This document shows, in pieces, positions 19,083 to 32,060 of a stretch of 64,000 nucleotides of DNA (its first letter is position 1; the number at the start of each line of letters is the position of its first letter). The translations under genes were made by a program, and so were the position numbers. The stretch is from contig CM053140.1 in NCBI GenBank assembly GCA_028571685.1, forward strand, positions 148,909,701 to 148,973,700, written 5' to 3'. The stretch comes from Heterohyrax brucei. Lineage: Eukaryota > Chordata > Mammalia > Hyracoidea > Procaviidae. Below the pieces are notes generated by a model. It saw only the letters and a program-made list of their open reading frames with translations. It did no database searches and had not been told where the DNA came from.

Positions 19083-19255
19083 ATTAAATACGCAAACTTG
19101 CCACCTCACCACTGTGAACAATGGCCATTCCAGAAAGAATTTCAGAATTCCACTGAAGGATAGACTAGGCACTGGCATCAGTGCATAGCTTCCCAAGCTG
19201 TCCATGATATTCAGCAATGAAGTATGTAGTGCTTGAAACAATTAATTGCACAGAT
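19083..19255 (+). mobile_element. mariner-type transposon end
   Basis: GGCCATTCCAGAAAG through GATATTCAGCAATGAAG is the transposase C-terminal segment on the + strand, as seen in the other mariner copies of this window. The entry phrase AACTTGCCACC ... GTGAACAATGG also occurs in the centre of the copy at 1967-2512, suggesting a shared, internally deleted parent. Confidence 0.65.
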
Positions 19256-20000
19256 TTAATTGTTAGATATCACACAACCCAATATTTTGAAGGTTAGAGC
19301 AGAAGGGCAGGTGTCTGGGGACCATGATTTCAGGAGATACCTAGGTCAACTGGGATAACTAAGTTTTCTTCTTCCTTCCCCCCCCACCCCCAAGAAAGTG
19401 TTCTGCGTCCCATTTTGGTAAGTGGCATCTGGAGTCCTAAAAACTAGTAAGCTGCCATCTGAGGAGTATCAATTCATCCCAGACCACTAGCAGAGCAGAA
19501 CTAAGGACATCAAAATATGAGGAAAAGAAGAGCTAAGGAGACAGAGTGGGCCATATGATAGGAAGACTACATCAGCATGAGACCAGAATAACTAGATGGT
19601 GCCCTGCCACCACCAATGACTGCCCTGACAGAGAGCAAAACATAGAAATATACCCCAAACACTCATTGAACTCCATACAAGGTAGATCTCAAAGGAAAGA
19701 CATCAAGGCATGTTATAATAAAATTATGACAAAATTAAGACATGGAAACAATTTTAAAACTGCCTGAGCATAAATGAAAGATAATCTACAAAGGAAAATC
19801 GATAAGATTAAGCTTGGACAGCAAACTTGCAGACAAGAAGGCAATGGGATGACATATACAAAGCCTTGAAGGAAAAAAAAAAATGCCAGCCATGAATTAC
19901 AAATGCAGCTTAATGTATGTATTGAAGCCAAGAAGCACACCCTTTACCACCATTACTCGGTGTCTCATAAGCCAGTCCAATTTTGGTCTGGGGAGTTGGC
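19256..20000 (+). mobile_element. L1 patchwork (3' UTR and ORF1 fragments)
   Basis: 19300-19640 resembles the L1 3' UTR of the copies at 25830-26100 and 31340-31620. 19640-19920 resembles ORF1 C-terminal coding sequence (DDIYKALK wording near 19850). 19925-20000 looks like the 3' UTR in antisense. The order is scrambled, so this is a composite of at least two events. Confidence 0.5.
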
Positions 20001-20149
20001 TTCAGTACCGGTTTCAGCACTGGTTTAGCAGTGAGTCCAGGTGTTCATGTTCTTACAGGATCCTCCAGGATGTCAGACCACCAAGTACAGTCTTTTAATA
20101 GAGTTATAGATCTGCACCCTTATTTTTCTCCTGCTGCATCAGTGTAGTG

Positions 20150-21352
20150 ACAAGAAACTGCCACAAATTCAGGCTGGATTCAGAAGAGGACGTGGAACCA
20201 GGGATAATATCACTGATGTTAGACAGATCTTGAGTGAAAGCAAAAAATGCCAGCAAAATGTTTACTTGAGTTTCATTGACTATGCAAAAGTATTGAACCG
20301 TGTGGATCATGCCAAATTATGGCTAGCGTTGCGGAGAATAGGAATTCCAGAACACTTAATTGTGTTCTTAAGGAATCTGTGTATGGATCAAGAGGCAGTC
20401 ATGTGAACAGAACAAGGGGACATGGCACCATTTAAAGTCAGGAAAGGAGTGTGTCAGGGTTGTAATCTTTCATCATAACATTTTAGCCTGTATGCTGAGC
20501 AAATAATCTGAGAAGCTGGATTATATGAAGAAGAACGAGGCATCAGGACTGGATGATGACTCATTAACAATCTGCATTATGCAGGCGACACCATCTTACT
20601 TGCTGGAAATGAAGATTTGAGACACTTACTGATGAAGATCCAGGACCACAGCCTTCAGTATGGATTCAACCTCAACATCAGGAAAACAAAAATCCTCACA
20701 ACTGGACCAGTAAACAACATTGTCATAAATGGAGAAAGTTTTGAGGTTGTCAAGGATTTCATTTTACTTGGGTCCACAATCAACACCCATGGAAGCAGCA
20801 GTCAATAAATCAAAAGACGAACTGCATTGGGAAAATCTGCTGCAAAGGACCTCTTTAAAATATTCAAAAATAAGGATGTCACCTTAAAGACTAAAATGAG
20901 TCTGACCCAAGCCGTGGTATTTTCAATAACATCATATGTGTGTGAAAGCTGGACCATAACAAAGACGATAGAGGAAGAATTGATGCTTTTAAATTGTGGT
21001 GTTGGAGACAAATGTTGAATTTACCATGAGCTGCCAAAAGAACCAACAGATCTGTTCTGGAAGAAGTACAATGAGAGTGCTCCTTGGAAGCAAAGATTGC
21101 AAGGCTGCATTTTACATACTTAGGACATGTTGTCAGGAGAGATCATTCCCTGGAGAAGGATATCATGCTTGATAGAGTGGAGAGTCAGCAAACAAGAGGA
21201 AGACCCTCGATGAGATGGATTCACACAGTGGCCGCAACAGTAGGCTTAAGCATAAAAGTGATTGTGGACATGGCACAAGATGGGCAATGTTTTGTTCTGT
21301 TGTTCATAGGGTCACTATGAGTTCGAACTGATGCGACGGCACCTAACAACAA
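20150..21352 (+). mobile_element. RTE-type LINE, 3' part
   Basis: Covers the same part as the copy at 577-1790 but on the + strand: RT from QAGFRRGRGT-like wording near 20170, TGGCTAGCG...GGAATTCCAGAACACTTA near 20320-20360, to the tail GGCACCTAACAACAACAAC at 21333-21351. The RT catalytic motif near 20585 reads AGD instead of ADD, and several stops break the frame. Dead copy. Confidence 0.85.
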
Positions 21353-22108
21353 CAACAATGTTAGTTGCTGGATATGTTTTTTTGGTGAAGCGTGTGTTCA
21401 TATCCTTCGCTTGTTCTTTAATTGGGTTATTCGTCTTTTTGTTGTTGAGGTTTTGCAGTGTCTTATAGCTTACAGAAATTAGATACCAGTCAGATTCCTG
21501 GTAGCCAAAACTTCTTTCCTGGTCTGTAGCTAGTCTTTTTACTTTTTTGGTGAAGGCTTTGGATGAGCATAAATATTTGATTTTTAGAAATTCACATTTA
21601 TCTATTTTCTCTTCCAGTGTTTGTGCACTGCACTGTAAGTAATATACTGTGGTCTGTTTATGCCATATATTAGGATTCCCACTGTTGCTCCTAGTTTTTC
21701 TTCCATTATCTTCATCATTTTACATTTCATATTTTGGTCTTTGATCAGTTTTGAGTTACTTTTGTGCTTGGTGTCCGATACAAGTCTTGTTACATTTTTT
21801 TGCAGATGGATATCCAGTTTTGTAAGTACCATTATTTGAGGAGACTGTTCTCTCACCAATTCACAGATTTTGGGCCTTTGAACTGCTCATTATTGGATGT
21901 TGCTATCTTTCCATCAGTCTATGTATCTCTCTTTTTTTCTTTACCAGTAGTGGGCAATTTTTGACTAGCCTGGCAGTGTAACAGGTTCTAAAGTCAATAA
22001 TATGAGGCCTCCTACCTGGTTCTTCTTCTTCAGTAATGCTTTGCTTATCCAGAACTGCTTCTCTTTCTACATGAAGTTGATTTGGTTCTCCATCTAGTTA
22101 AAAAGTAT
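21353..22108 (-). mobile_element. L1 ORF2 3' region, antisense
   Basis: Matches in order the 3' half of ORF2 in the long minus-strand L1 at 46400-49440, for example the GGATATCCAGTTTTG region near 21807 and the GGCCTCCTACC region near 22005. Frames are broken. Ends abruptly at the G-rich minisatellite. Confidence 0.75.
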
Positions 22109-22117
22109 CACTCCACT

Positions 22118-22199
22118 AAGGAGTGGAGGGGTGGAGGAGTGGAGGGGGGAGGAGTGGAGGAGGGGAGGAGTGGAGGGGTGGAGGAGTGGAGGGGTGGAG
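22118..22199 (+). repeat. G-rich minisatellite (GGAGTGGAGGGG-like units)
   Basis: About 80 bp made of imperfect GGAGTGGAGGGGT units, purine-only apart from occasional T. It sits where an antisense L1 ends and a + strand L1 begins (GAGCCAAGATGGC at 22197). Many G-runs on one strand make G-quadruplex folding plausible. Confidence 0.85.
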
Positions 22200-25100
22200 C
22201 CAAGATGGCAGACTAGACATATGTCTCCTGAATTTCCTCTAAAAACTAAGGCCTGGATTCATAATTGAATGGAGTATTCTGGACACCCAGTGAGACCTAG
22301 AACATAGCATGGTATTGTCAGCTTGGACTACATGGTACTAAAACAAGGAAGTTTCTCTCTCTTGTTGAGCAGTGCACCTGCTGACTCATTGTTTGGACAG
22401 ACTGCAGGTACTGGTGCTTTTAATTTTTTTTTCCTTTGTTGGTCAGTAGGCAGGGGATGGGCATGAGCCAGCAGATACACTGAGCTGCAGTGCTGAAGTT
22501 CACAGCCTTTGGTGCAGTGAAGAGACAGTGTGTGGGATAGCCCTGTTTTGAGAGCCTGGCAGCAGACTGAGGGCACCATAGCCCCTCCACCCCCTTTTTT
22601 CTGAGCTCTGTCAAAGATTCTGCAGTTTTGAAAGGGGGGGGCAGCTGCACTGGGACATCATCACGGTATGCTTGAAGGTAGAGTCACCCAAATGGAGGCC
22701 TCAGGGAGGGCTAATGCCCAGGCTAGGAGGCAGTGCCAGTCCTGGGAGCACATTTGCAGCAGAAAGGCTGTGTTTACCACTGTGTTGCCTCATGGGTAGA
22801 GCCTGCCTGATGATGGCAACAAGGCCATACTGCTCCCTACTTTAAATGATGTCATAGCATCTGGGGATGGCTGAAGGAGTGCTTCCATTGTCCTCGAGAA
22901 GGTGGCGTCTGCCACACCAGACAGCCTGACTGATTTTGGCAGCTGTCAAATAGCTTCTGGCTTTTTTAAAATAAGACTGCCTGGAGAAATAACTGCTGAG
23001 TAGCCTGACAGTATCTCTTCCAGCTTTTATTGACCAACATCATAGGGCTGACTGATGGCCCCTTGGTGACTCCATAAGTAGGGTGGTGTCTTTGCCAGTC
23101 AGGAGGGAGAGCCCGCCACCCTAGAGCATCCACTGGGGACAGTCACTAGAGTTGACAGAGGTGGCTGGTGACCAGCTCTCTTCTCAGACTACACCTCAAC
23201 TCCTGCTGAGGTAACACCAGAGAAACCAAACAGCCTCTGAATGGACTGGAGGCAACAGATCATTGCTAAGCATTTAAAGAAACAGCCCACTATGACTTCA
23301 GAAAACTCCCAAAATAAGGACTTAAAAAACTTACCAGATGAAGAAGTCTTTCTGAAAGGAGGTTAGGTACAAAACAATTATATACAGAGCCATCTTAGAA
23401 TTTAAACAAAATGTAGCAGAGCAAAATACAAAATTAAGCAAATTATTCGAACTGATAGAACATCAACATTGTGAAATCCAACAGATCAATAAAAAATTAC
23501 AGAATTAGACAATTCAATTCAAAGCTGAAAGCACAGAATTGAGGAACTGGAAGTCAATCTTAGTGACCTTGAGGATAAAGAAACAGATATCAACATTTAT
23601 GAGGAGAAATCAGAGACAAGAAACAGGAAAAATGAAGAAGCATTAAGAAACATGTGGGACTCTATCAAGGAATAATCTACAATTAAGGGGAGTTCCTGAA
23701 CCTGGAGGGATAGCTGAAAACACAGAGAGAATTGTTGATGAGTTGCTGACAGAAAGTTTCCATGAAATTATGAAAGAAGAGAACATAGATACCTAACACA
23801 GGTATCAAACACCACAAAAACTAGACCCCAAAAGAAAGACAGCAAGATATATTATAATCAAGCTTAATAAAATGACACACAAACATGAACTCTTAAAGGC
23901 AGCAAGTCTCAAATCAAAGAATCTTTAAGCAAACTATTCAAACTGATAGAAGAGTTCAGCAAAGTATCAGGATACAAGATAAACATAAGGAAATCAGTAG
24001 GATTCCTGTATAACAACCAAAAAATCATCAAAGAAGAAATCACCAAATGAAAACTACTTATTATAACCCCAGTAAAATACCTAGGAATAAATCTAACTAG
24101 AGAAATAAGAGACTCACACAAAGAGAACTACAAGACCTTACTGCAAGAAACTAAGAGAGACTTACATAAGTGGAGAAACCTACCCTGCTGATGGATAGGA
24201 AGACTTAACATTGTGAAAATGTCTATTTTATAAAAAGCAACCTACTTATATAATACAATCCCAATACAAATTTCAGTGACATTTTTTAATGAGATAGAGA
24301 AACAAATCACCACCTTTGTTTGGAAAGAGAAGACGACCCAGATAAGTAAAGCACTATTGATGAAGAAGAAAGTACTGAGAGGCTTCTCACTACCTGACTT
24401 TAGAATCTATCACACTGCCACAGTAGTGAAAACAGCCTAGTATTGGTACAGAAAGAGACAGATCGAACAATGGAACAGAATTGAGACACCAGAGATGACA
24501 CCATCTTCCTATGAACAGTTGATATATGACATTAAGCTGGGGTAAAAATAATCTCTTCCACTCATCGGCAGTGGGTCAACAAATGGTGCTGGCAAAATTG
24601 GATATCCATCTTCAATAAATTGAAAAAAGACCCATTATCTCACACCTCATACAAAAACCAACTCAAACTGGATAAAAGACCCGTATATCAAATCCAAAAC
24701 AATAAAGCTCATCAAAGGAACAACAGTTGAAGCTTTGACACACAACGTAGACAGACTTCAAAATCTGTCAAACAAACCACAAACAACAGAAGAGAAAATA
24801 GATAAATAGGAACTATTAATAAGCAAATACTTTTGCTTATACAAAGACTTTATTAATAGAATTAAAAGGCCACCTACAGAATGTGAAAAAATAATTGGCA
24901 ACTATATGTCAGATCGATGCCTGATCTCCATAATCTATAAGGTGCTACAAAATGTCAGTAAGAAAAAGATAAATAATCCAATTAAGCAATGGGCAAAAGA
25001 GATGGACAGACACTTCTCTAAAGAGGAGATCCAGGCAGCTGAAAAACACATGCAGACATGCTCAAGATCGTTAGCTATTAAAGAAATTCAAATCAAACTG

Positions 25101-26680
25101 ACAATGAGATTCCAACTCATCCCAACAAGTTTGGTCATGATCCACAAAAAGCAGAACAACAAATGCTGGAGAGGCTGTGGAGAAATTGGAACTCTCCTAC
25201 ACTGTTGGTGGGATTGTAAAATGGTACAACCTCTTTGGAAAGCAATCTGGTGCTTCCTTAAAAACTAGGTCTAAATATACCATTTGACCCAGTGATTCCA
25301 CTGCTTGGAGTATATCCTACAGAATCAAGGCCATTCACACCAAAGGATACATGCACACGAATGTTTATCACAGCACAGTTCACAATAGCAAAAAGATGAA
25401 ATCAACCCAGATGCCCAACAAGAGAAGAATGGATAGGTAAACTATGGTACATATACTCAGTGGAACACTATGCAAGAGAAAGAACAATGACGATTTTAGG
25501 AAATACCTCATAACCTGGTTTCAATTGGAGGATATTATGCTGAGTGAAAGCAGTCAGTGACTAAAGGACAAATATTGTATGAGACCCCTACAGTAAGAAC
25601 TTAAAACCAGACTCATTCATAGAAGAAAAGACTGTTTGGTGGCTGCAAGTGTTGGGAGGAAGGGAAGGGGAAGGGGAAGAGTTAAGATTAGATAGTCGGT
25701 AGAGATTTGTTTTGGTGAAACCTGTGACAGCACACCTTGGAAAGATCAACATTAACTGGACTTCAACATAACATGACTACCCCTTCCATCTTAACCCAAT
25801 ATTGAAAGGACAGAGTAACTGGGACTGGGGGCTGGGGACCATGCTCTCAGTGGAATCGAGGCCAAATTGGCACAACTAGCATTTTGCTAATAGAGCCTTC
25901 TGCATGCCACATTGATGAGTGGCATCTGAGTTCTTAAAAGCTGCAAAGCTGCCATTTGAGGGTACAGCAAATGGTCCAAACTCAGCAGGAACAGATGATC
26001 ATGAAGGACCAAAACGACATGGGGGAAAGAGAACCCAGAAGACAGACAGACCCATGAGACTGTGTGACTACCAGATGGTGACTGACTGCCACCAGTGATA
26101 GCCGTGATGGAGCTCACAAAGTTGAGTCTCACTGGCAATGCAAGAATAAAGAAGGGTGCACCCTGAGACCTCCAATAAAAGACCACAATTGATAGTCCAG
26201 GTGCCTCAGAGTTCCCTGGCCCTGATGTTGCCCCTGTCCATAAATCATAATGAAAGTCAAATCTTTAGACAGGAATGAATGGGACTTGGCAACACAGAGT
26301 GGCCATATCACGTGTGCACTTTATGGTTCTATGCATCCATAAGATGCTGTCTTGCTGACCCTCTTATTGGAGATGGGGGAGTGTGTAGACCGGGGGGTAG
26401 GTGATTGTTAAAAGGATAAGACATGTATGGACCAGAGGTGAAGAGCGTGCTGTCACTGGACAGGGAGAGCAGTGGGAGCTGCATATAGGTGGGCATGCAA
26501 ATGTATGTGGGAATGTACATTTTCACTCAATCGTAACAAAAAAGTGGGGTATGACATGTACAGAACAAAAAGGAGGAGTGTGCTCTCACCAGGCAAGGAG
26601 GGAAGAAGGGGCATGCTAATTTGGATTTTATTTGGACTGTATACTTCCACTCAATCAAAATAAATAAGTAAATAAACAAA
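22197..26680 (+). mobile_element. L1 LINE with 5' UTR, ORF1, deleted ORF2, 3' UTR
   Basis: Starts with the L1-typical GAGCCAAGATGGC. ORF1-like sequence lies around 23330-23890. At about 23900-23930 it jumps into ORF2 downstream of the RT core ([20 protein letters not shown] wording), so the endonuclease and most of the RT are missing. The ORF2 C-terminus at 24906-25268 is still open for 120 codons and keeps the Cys/His block CWRGCGEIGTLLHCWWDC. A 3' UTR and an AATAAATAAGTAAATAAA-like end follow near 26660-26680. Defective copy. Confidence 0.8.
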
Positions 26681-28085
26681 CTCAGTGGAAGCCTTATTGG
26701 GATTGCATTGTATCTGTAGATTGTTTTGAGTATAATGGACATTTCCATGATGTTGAGTCTTCCTATCCAGGAACATGACAGGTTTCTCCACTTATGTGGG
26801 TCATTTTGGTTTCTTGCAGGAGAGTCTTATAGTTTTCTTTGCATAGGTCTTTTACATCTCTGGTTAGATTTGTTACTAAGTATTATATCTTCTTGGAGGC
26901 TAATGTAAATGGTATTGGTCTGGCAATTTCCTCTTTGACAGTCTCTGTTTATATGTTTATCTTGTATTCTGACACTTGGCTAAACTATTAATTCCTTTAT
27001 ATTTTTTTTAACTTCTTGGTGAATTTCTTAGGCTTTCATGTGTGTGAGATCACATCAGCTTCAAATAGAGATACTTTTATTTCTTCCATATCACTGTGGC
27101 AGTCTATTATTTCTTTATCTTGTGTGATTGTCTGGCTGGAACCTCCAACATAATGCTGAATAAAAGAGTTGAGAAAGGGCATCCTTGTCTGGTTCCCATT
27201 CTCAAGAGCAAATGCTTTCAGTCTCTCTCCACTTAGGGCTTTGTATAGATGCCCCTTATTATATTGAGGAATTTCCCTTCTATTTCTTTTCTGCTGAAAG
27301 CTTTTAACATGTTTGGGTGATTGGACTTTTTCCAATGCCTTTTCTGCATCAATTGATAAAATCTAGTGATTCTTATCCTTTATTTATGTGGTTCACTACA
27401 TTAATTACTTTTCTAATATTGAACCATCCCTGCATGGCTGGTATGAGTCCTAATAAGTCATGTTGATTTTTTTTTTTTGTATGCTGTTGAATTCTGTTGG
27501 CTAGAGTTTTGATGAGTGCTTTTCTATCTAAATTTATGAGAGATATTGGTCTGTAATTTTCCTTTTTTGTCTTATATTTACACAGAGATAGCTTTGGTAT
27601 CAGGGATATACTGTTTTCATAGAATGAATTTGGGAGTGTTTCATCATTTTCTATACTCTTAAATATGTTTAGTAATAGTGGTATTAACTCTTTTCTGAAA
27701 ATTTGGCAGAATTCTAGGGCCAGGACTGTTTTTTTTTTTTTTTAATTATTATTTTTTATCTCTTCTTTTGTGATGAGTTTATTAAGTTTTTTTACTTCTG
27801 TTTGTGTTATTTTGGTAGGTAGTATATTTCTAGACATTCACCCATTTCTTCTCAGTTTTCAAATTATTTTAGACTACAATTTTTCATAGTATTCTGTTAT
27901 GATTCCTTTAATTTCAATTGAGTCTGTTGTAACACCATTCATCTTAGCTCTTGTTTGAGTTATTTACTTTGTCTTCTGTTTTCCTTTAATTTTGTTGATC
28001 TCTTCAAAAAAAAAAAAAAAAGAAAACAGCTTTGGGTTTTGTTAACTCACTCAATTGTTTTCCTGTTCTCTAATTCATTTAGCTT
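26681..28085 (-). mobile_element. L1 ORF2 RT region, antisense
   Basis: Minus-strand L1 ORF2 sequence running from the region after the catalytic motif back towards the endonuclease-RT linker, matching in order the copy at 46400-49440. All frames are broken. A run of A lies at about 28006-28021. Confidence 0.75.
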
Positions 28086-31000
28086 TGCTCTAACAAAAAA
28101 TGTGTTCTTTGAAAAGATCAAAAAAATCTATAAACCACTGGCCAAAGTGACAAAGAAAAACAGAAGAGGAAGCAAATAACCTGAATAAAAAAGAAACGTG
28201 CTATATCACAATAGATCTAAATGAAATTAGAAGAAAAAAAAAAACATAACAGAATACTATGAAAAAAATGGTACTCTAACAAGTCTAAAAACCTACAGGA
28301 AATGGACAGATTTCTGGAAACAAGCTATCTAATTAAACTGAAACACACAGAAGTAGAACAACTAACTAAGCCCATAACAAAAGAAGAGATTGAAAAGCTA
28401 AGTAAAAAACCATGAACAAATAAAAGCTCTGGCCCTGATGGCTTCACTGGAGAAACCTATCAAACTTTCAGAGTAGAGTTAATACCACTAGTAATAAAGG
28501 TATTTCAGAGCACAGAAAACTAAGGAATACTAGCAAATTCATCCTGTGAATCCAGAATAAGTCTGATATCAAAATCAGGTAAAGACAACACAAAACGAGA
28601 ATTCCAGACCATCTCGCTCATAAACTTAGATACAAAAATTCTAGCCAATAGAATTCAACAACAAATAAAAAGAAAAAAGAAAAAAAAAGAAGGCATTACT
28701 AAGTAGGATTCATACTAGAGATGCAGTGATGGTTCAGCATTAGAAAAACAATCATTGTATTTAACTATACAAATAAAATAAAAGACAAGAACCACTTGAT
28801 TCTACCAACTGATGTAGAAAAGACATATGACTAAGTCCAACATCCATTCATGTTAAAAACTCTCAGAATACAGGAATTGAAGGGAGATTATTCAATGTAA
28901 GAAAGGACATTTATACAAACCCAACAGACAAAAACATCCTACATGGAGAGAGTCTGAAAGCATTTCTCCTGAGAACAGGAAGCAGACAATAATACCCTTT
29001 GTCATTACTTTCATACATTGTGATGGAAGTTGTAGCCGGAACTTGTAGCTGGAACAAGCAGGCAAGCAAAAGAAATAAAGGCTATCCAATTTGGCAAGGA
29101 AGAAGCAAAAGTGTCTCTACTTGCAGATGATACAACCTCATACACAGAAAGTCTTCAAGATTTACAAAAAACTACCGGAACTAACGGAAGAGTTCTTCAG
29201 GTTATCAGGATACAAGATAAACATTCAAAATCAACTAGACTCCTTTATACCAACAAAGAAAACATCAAAAAAGAAATCCCTGAATCAATACCATTTACAG
29301 TAGCCTCAGGAAGATAAAATACTTAGGACTAAATCTAATAAGAAAATTGTAAAAGACCTATATCAAGAAACTGAAAGAGATCTATATAGATGGAGAAATC
29401 TACTGTCACAGACTGAATTGTGCCCTCAAAAAATGTATAGCAATTTGGTGGAGCCATGATTCCTAGTGTTGCATGGTGTTTCTACATGCTGTGAACTCTA
29501 TCTCTATAATGTTAGTGATGGATGCTGAGTTGCGGTTGTGTTAGTGGCAGGACTTAATGTATAAGATTGTATTGTGCCTTGAGGTAATCTCTTAAGATGT
29601 AAAGGAAAGAGAAGCAAGAAGAGAGCTGGGGACCTCATACCACCAAGAAGCAGTGCCAGTATCAGACCACATATCCTTTGGAAAGGACTCAGGATCCTTG
29701 TGCCTCAGAAACTCCTAATCTAAGGAAAAATGGATGATAAGAACCTTCTTCCAGAACCAACAGAGACAGAGTTTCCCTGGAGCTGATGCCCTGAATTTGG
29801 AGTTTTCACCTGTTGTTCTGTGAGAAAATAAATTTCTCTTTGTTAAAGCCATTCACTTGTGGTATTTCTGCTATAGTATGTGTGTTATGTCTAAGACACC
29901 TACCTTAATCATGGATAGGAAAATCCAGTATCATGAAAAAGTCTATTCTACCCAAAATGTTCTATAAACACAATGTAACCTTCATTGAAATTCCAACAGC
30001 ACTTTTCAGTGAGATGGCAAAACATATCACAAGCTACCTATGAGCAGCTGATACTTGAAAAAGGCCCAAAGTCCATAAATTGTGGAAAAGACAGTCTCTT
30101 TAACAAATGAGGGTGGCATGGCTGAATATTCATCTGCAAAAAAATGAAACAAGACCCATATCTCATTCAGTTGCACAAAAACTAGCTCAAATTTGGTCAA
30201 ATAGCTAAATATAAAATATAGAATGATAAAGATCACAAAAGGAAAAACAAGGATAATGCTCAGAGCCCTAATACACTCAATGAACAGAATTCAAAACATT
30301 ACTATTAATGCACAAACACGAGAGGAGAAAATAGGTAACTAGGAATTCCTAAGAAGTGAAAACTTAAGATCATCTGGAGACTTTAGCAAAAGAGTTAAAG
30401 ACAATCTTTAGACCAGGAAAGAAAAAACAAAAAGGATACAACAAATGAGATCAGTGTCAAATCTACAAGATACTGCAGAACTGTCTTAACAAGAAAAAGA
30501 CAAAACAATTCAATTGAAAAACAAAAAATGGTCAAAAGATAGGAACAGACACTTCACCCCAAAAAAGTCATCCAGGTAGCTAACAGACACATGAGTAAAT
30601 GTTCAGGATCATTAGTTATTAGAGAAATCCAAATCAAAAGTATGAAGAGATGCCACCTCAACCCCAACACAGTTGGCATTAATCCCAAGCACAGAAATAA
30701 TAAGTGTCAGAGTAGCTATGGAGAGAATAGAACACTTACACACTGTTGGTGGGAATGTAAAATGGTATAACCACTTTGGAAATCAACTTTGTGCTTTCTT
30801 AAAAAGCTATAAATAGAAATACAATACAATCAAGCAATTCCATTTCTCAGCATATGTTTTAAAAAAATAAAGTCTATCACACAAGTAAATATATGCATAC
30901 CAATATTTAGTGCAGGACTGTAGATGGTAGCAAAAAGAAAGAATCAACCTAGGTGCCTCAAATGGATGGCTAGGTAAACCAACCACAACACATTCACAAA

Positions 31001-32060
31001 ACGGAATACTAGGTAATGATAAAGAACAAAGATGAGCTTTAAAAACATCCTACAAGATGGAAGAATCTGGAAGGCATTATGCTGAGTGAAATTAGTCAGT
31101 CGCAAAAAGACAAGTATTGTATGAGACCACTACTATAGAAGGACTCAAGAAATGGTTTAAATACAGAAGAGAAACATCCTTTGATATTTGTGTGAGTGGT
31201 TAGGGAAGGAGAGGGGTATTCAGCAATTATATGATACTTATGCAAAAAGAGGGACAACACAGTAGAGGAGAAGTCAGTACAACAGGACTAAACCAAAATC
31301 TAAGAAGTCTCTTAAATACTTTGAAGGACAAAGTAGCAGAGGCAAGGTTCTAGGGGACATCTAGATCAACTGGCATAGCAAAGTTTTTTAAGAAAAGATT
31401 CTGTATCCCACTTTGGTGAGTTGGTCTTAAAAACTCAAGAGTGTCCATCGAAGAAGCATTAATCAGTCCCAAATCCTTCTAGAACAGAGAGGAACGAAGG
31501 ACATAAAAGACATCAGGAAAATATGAAACCAAGGGGCAGAAAGGGCCATGTCATCCAGAGACTGTATTAGCATGAGCCAGAAGAACTAGATGGTGCCTGG
31601 CTGTCACCAACGACAGTCCTCACAAGAAATGTAATGGAGACTTCCTGATGTAGCAAGAGAAAAATGGGATGCAGAACCTGGACTATATTAAAAAGACCAG
31701 ACTTGATGGTCAGACAAACTGGGCTTTCCATGGGTGACACGGCTCCTGAACTCTGTTAGCCCAGAAGGGAAATAATTTCCAAAGCCATCTCCTCAGACAA
31801 AGGTTGGACTGTAGTACAAAACATAGTACAATACTGGGGAAGAGTGTGTTTCTTGGCTTAAATAGATACATGAGACTCACTGAGCAGTTCCAGTCCAGAT
31901 GCAAGAGGAGAGAGCAGGGAGGGACAGGAGGTGGTTAAGTGGAGGGTAAATACAAGGTGGAAAGGACGAATGTGCTGTCGCAATGTGGGGAGAGGATCTA
32001 GAGTTACAGATCATGTGTGTAGCATTTTGTAGGACAAACTGGCTTCAATTGCAAACTTTT
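28086..32060 (+). mobile_element. L1 ORF2 and 3' UTR, split by a solo LTR
   Basis: Begins in the ORF2 linker (FFEKIKKIYKPLAK wording at 28105) and proceeds through RT (catalytic-motif region LLADDTTSYTES near 29115) to the C-terminus and 3' UTR near 31200-32060. It lies head-to-head with the antisense L1 that precedes it. A MaLR-type LTR interrupts it at 29404-29898. Many stops. Confidence 0.75.
29404..29898 (+). mobile_element. MaLR-type solo LTR inside L1
   Basis: Starts TGTCACAGACTGAATTGTGCC-like and ends GTCTAAGACA. It includes an AATAAATTTCTCTTTG poly(A) region near 29828, as is typical of MaLR LTRs. It is flanked by TCTAC (29399-29403) and CCTAC (29899-29903), a 5-bp duplication with one mismatch. 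L1 sequence resumes directly afterwards (CTTAATCATGGATAGG). Confidence 0.75.
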
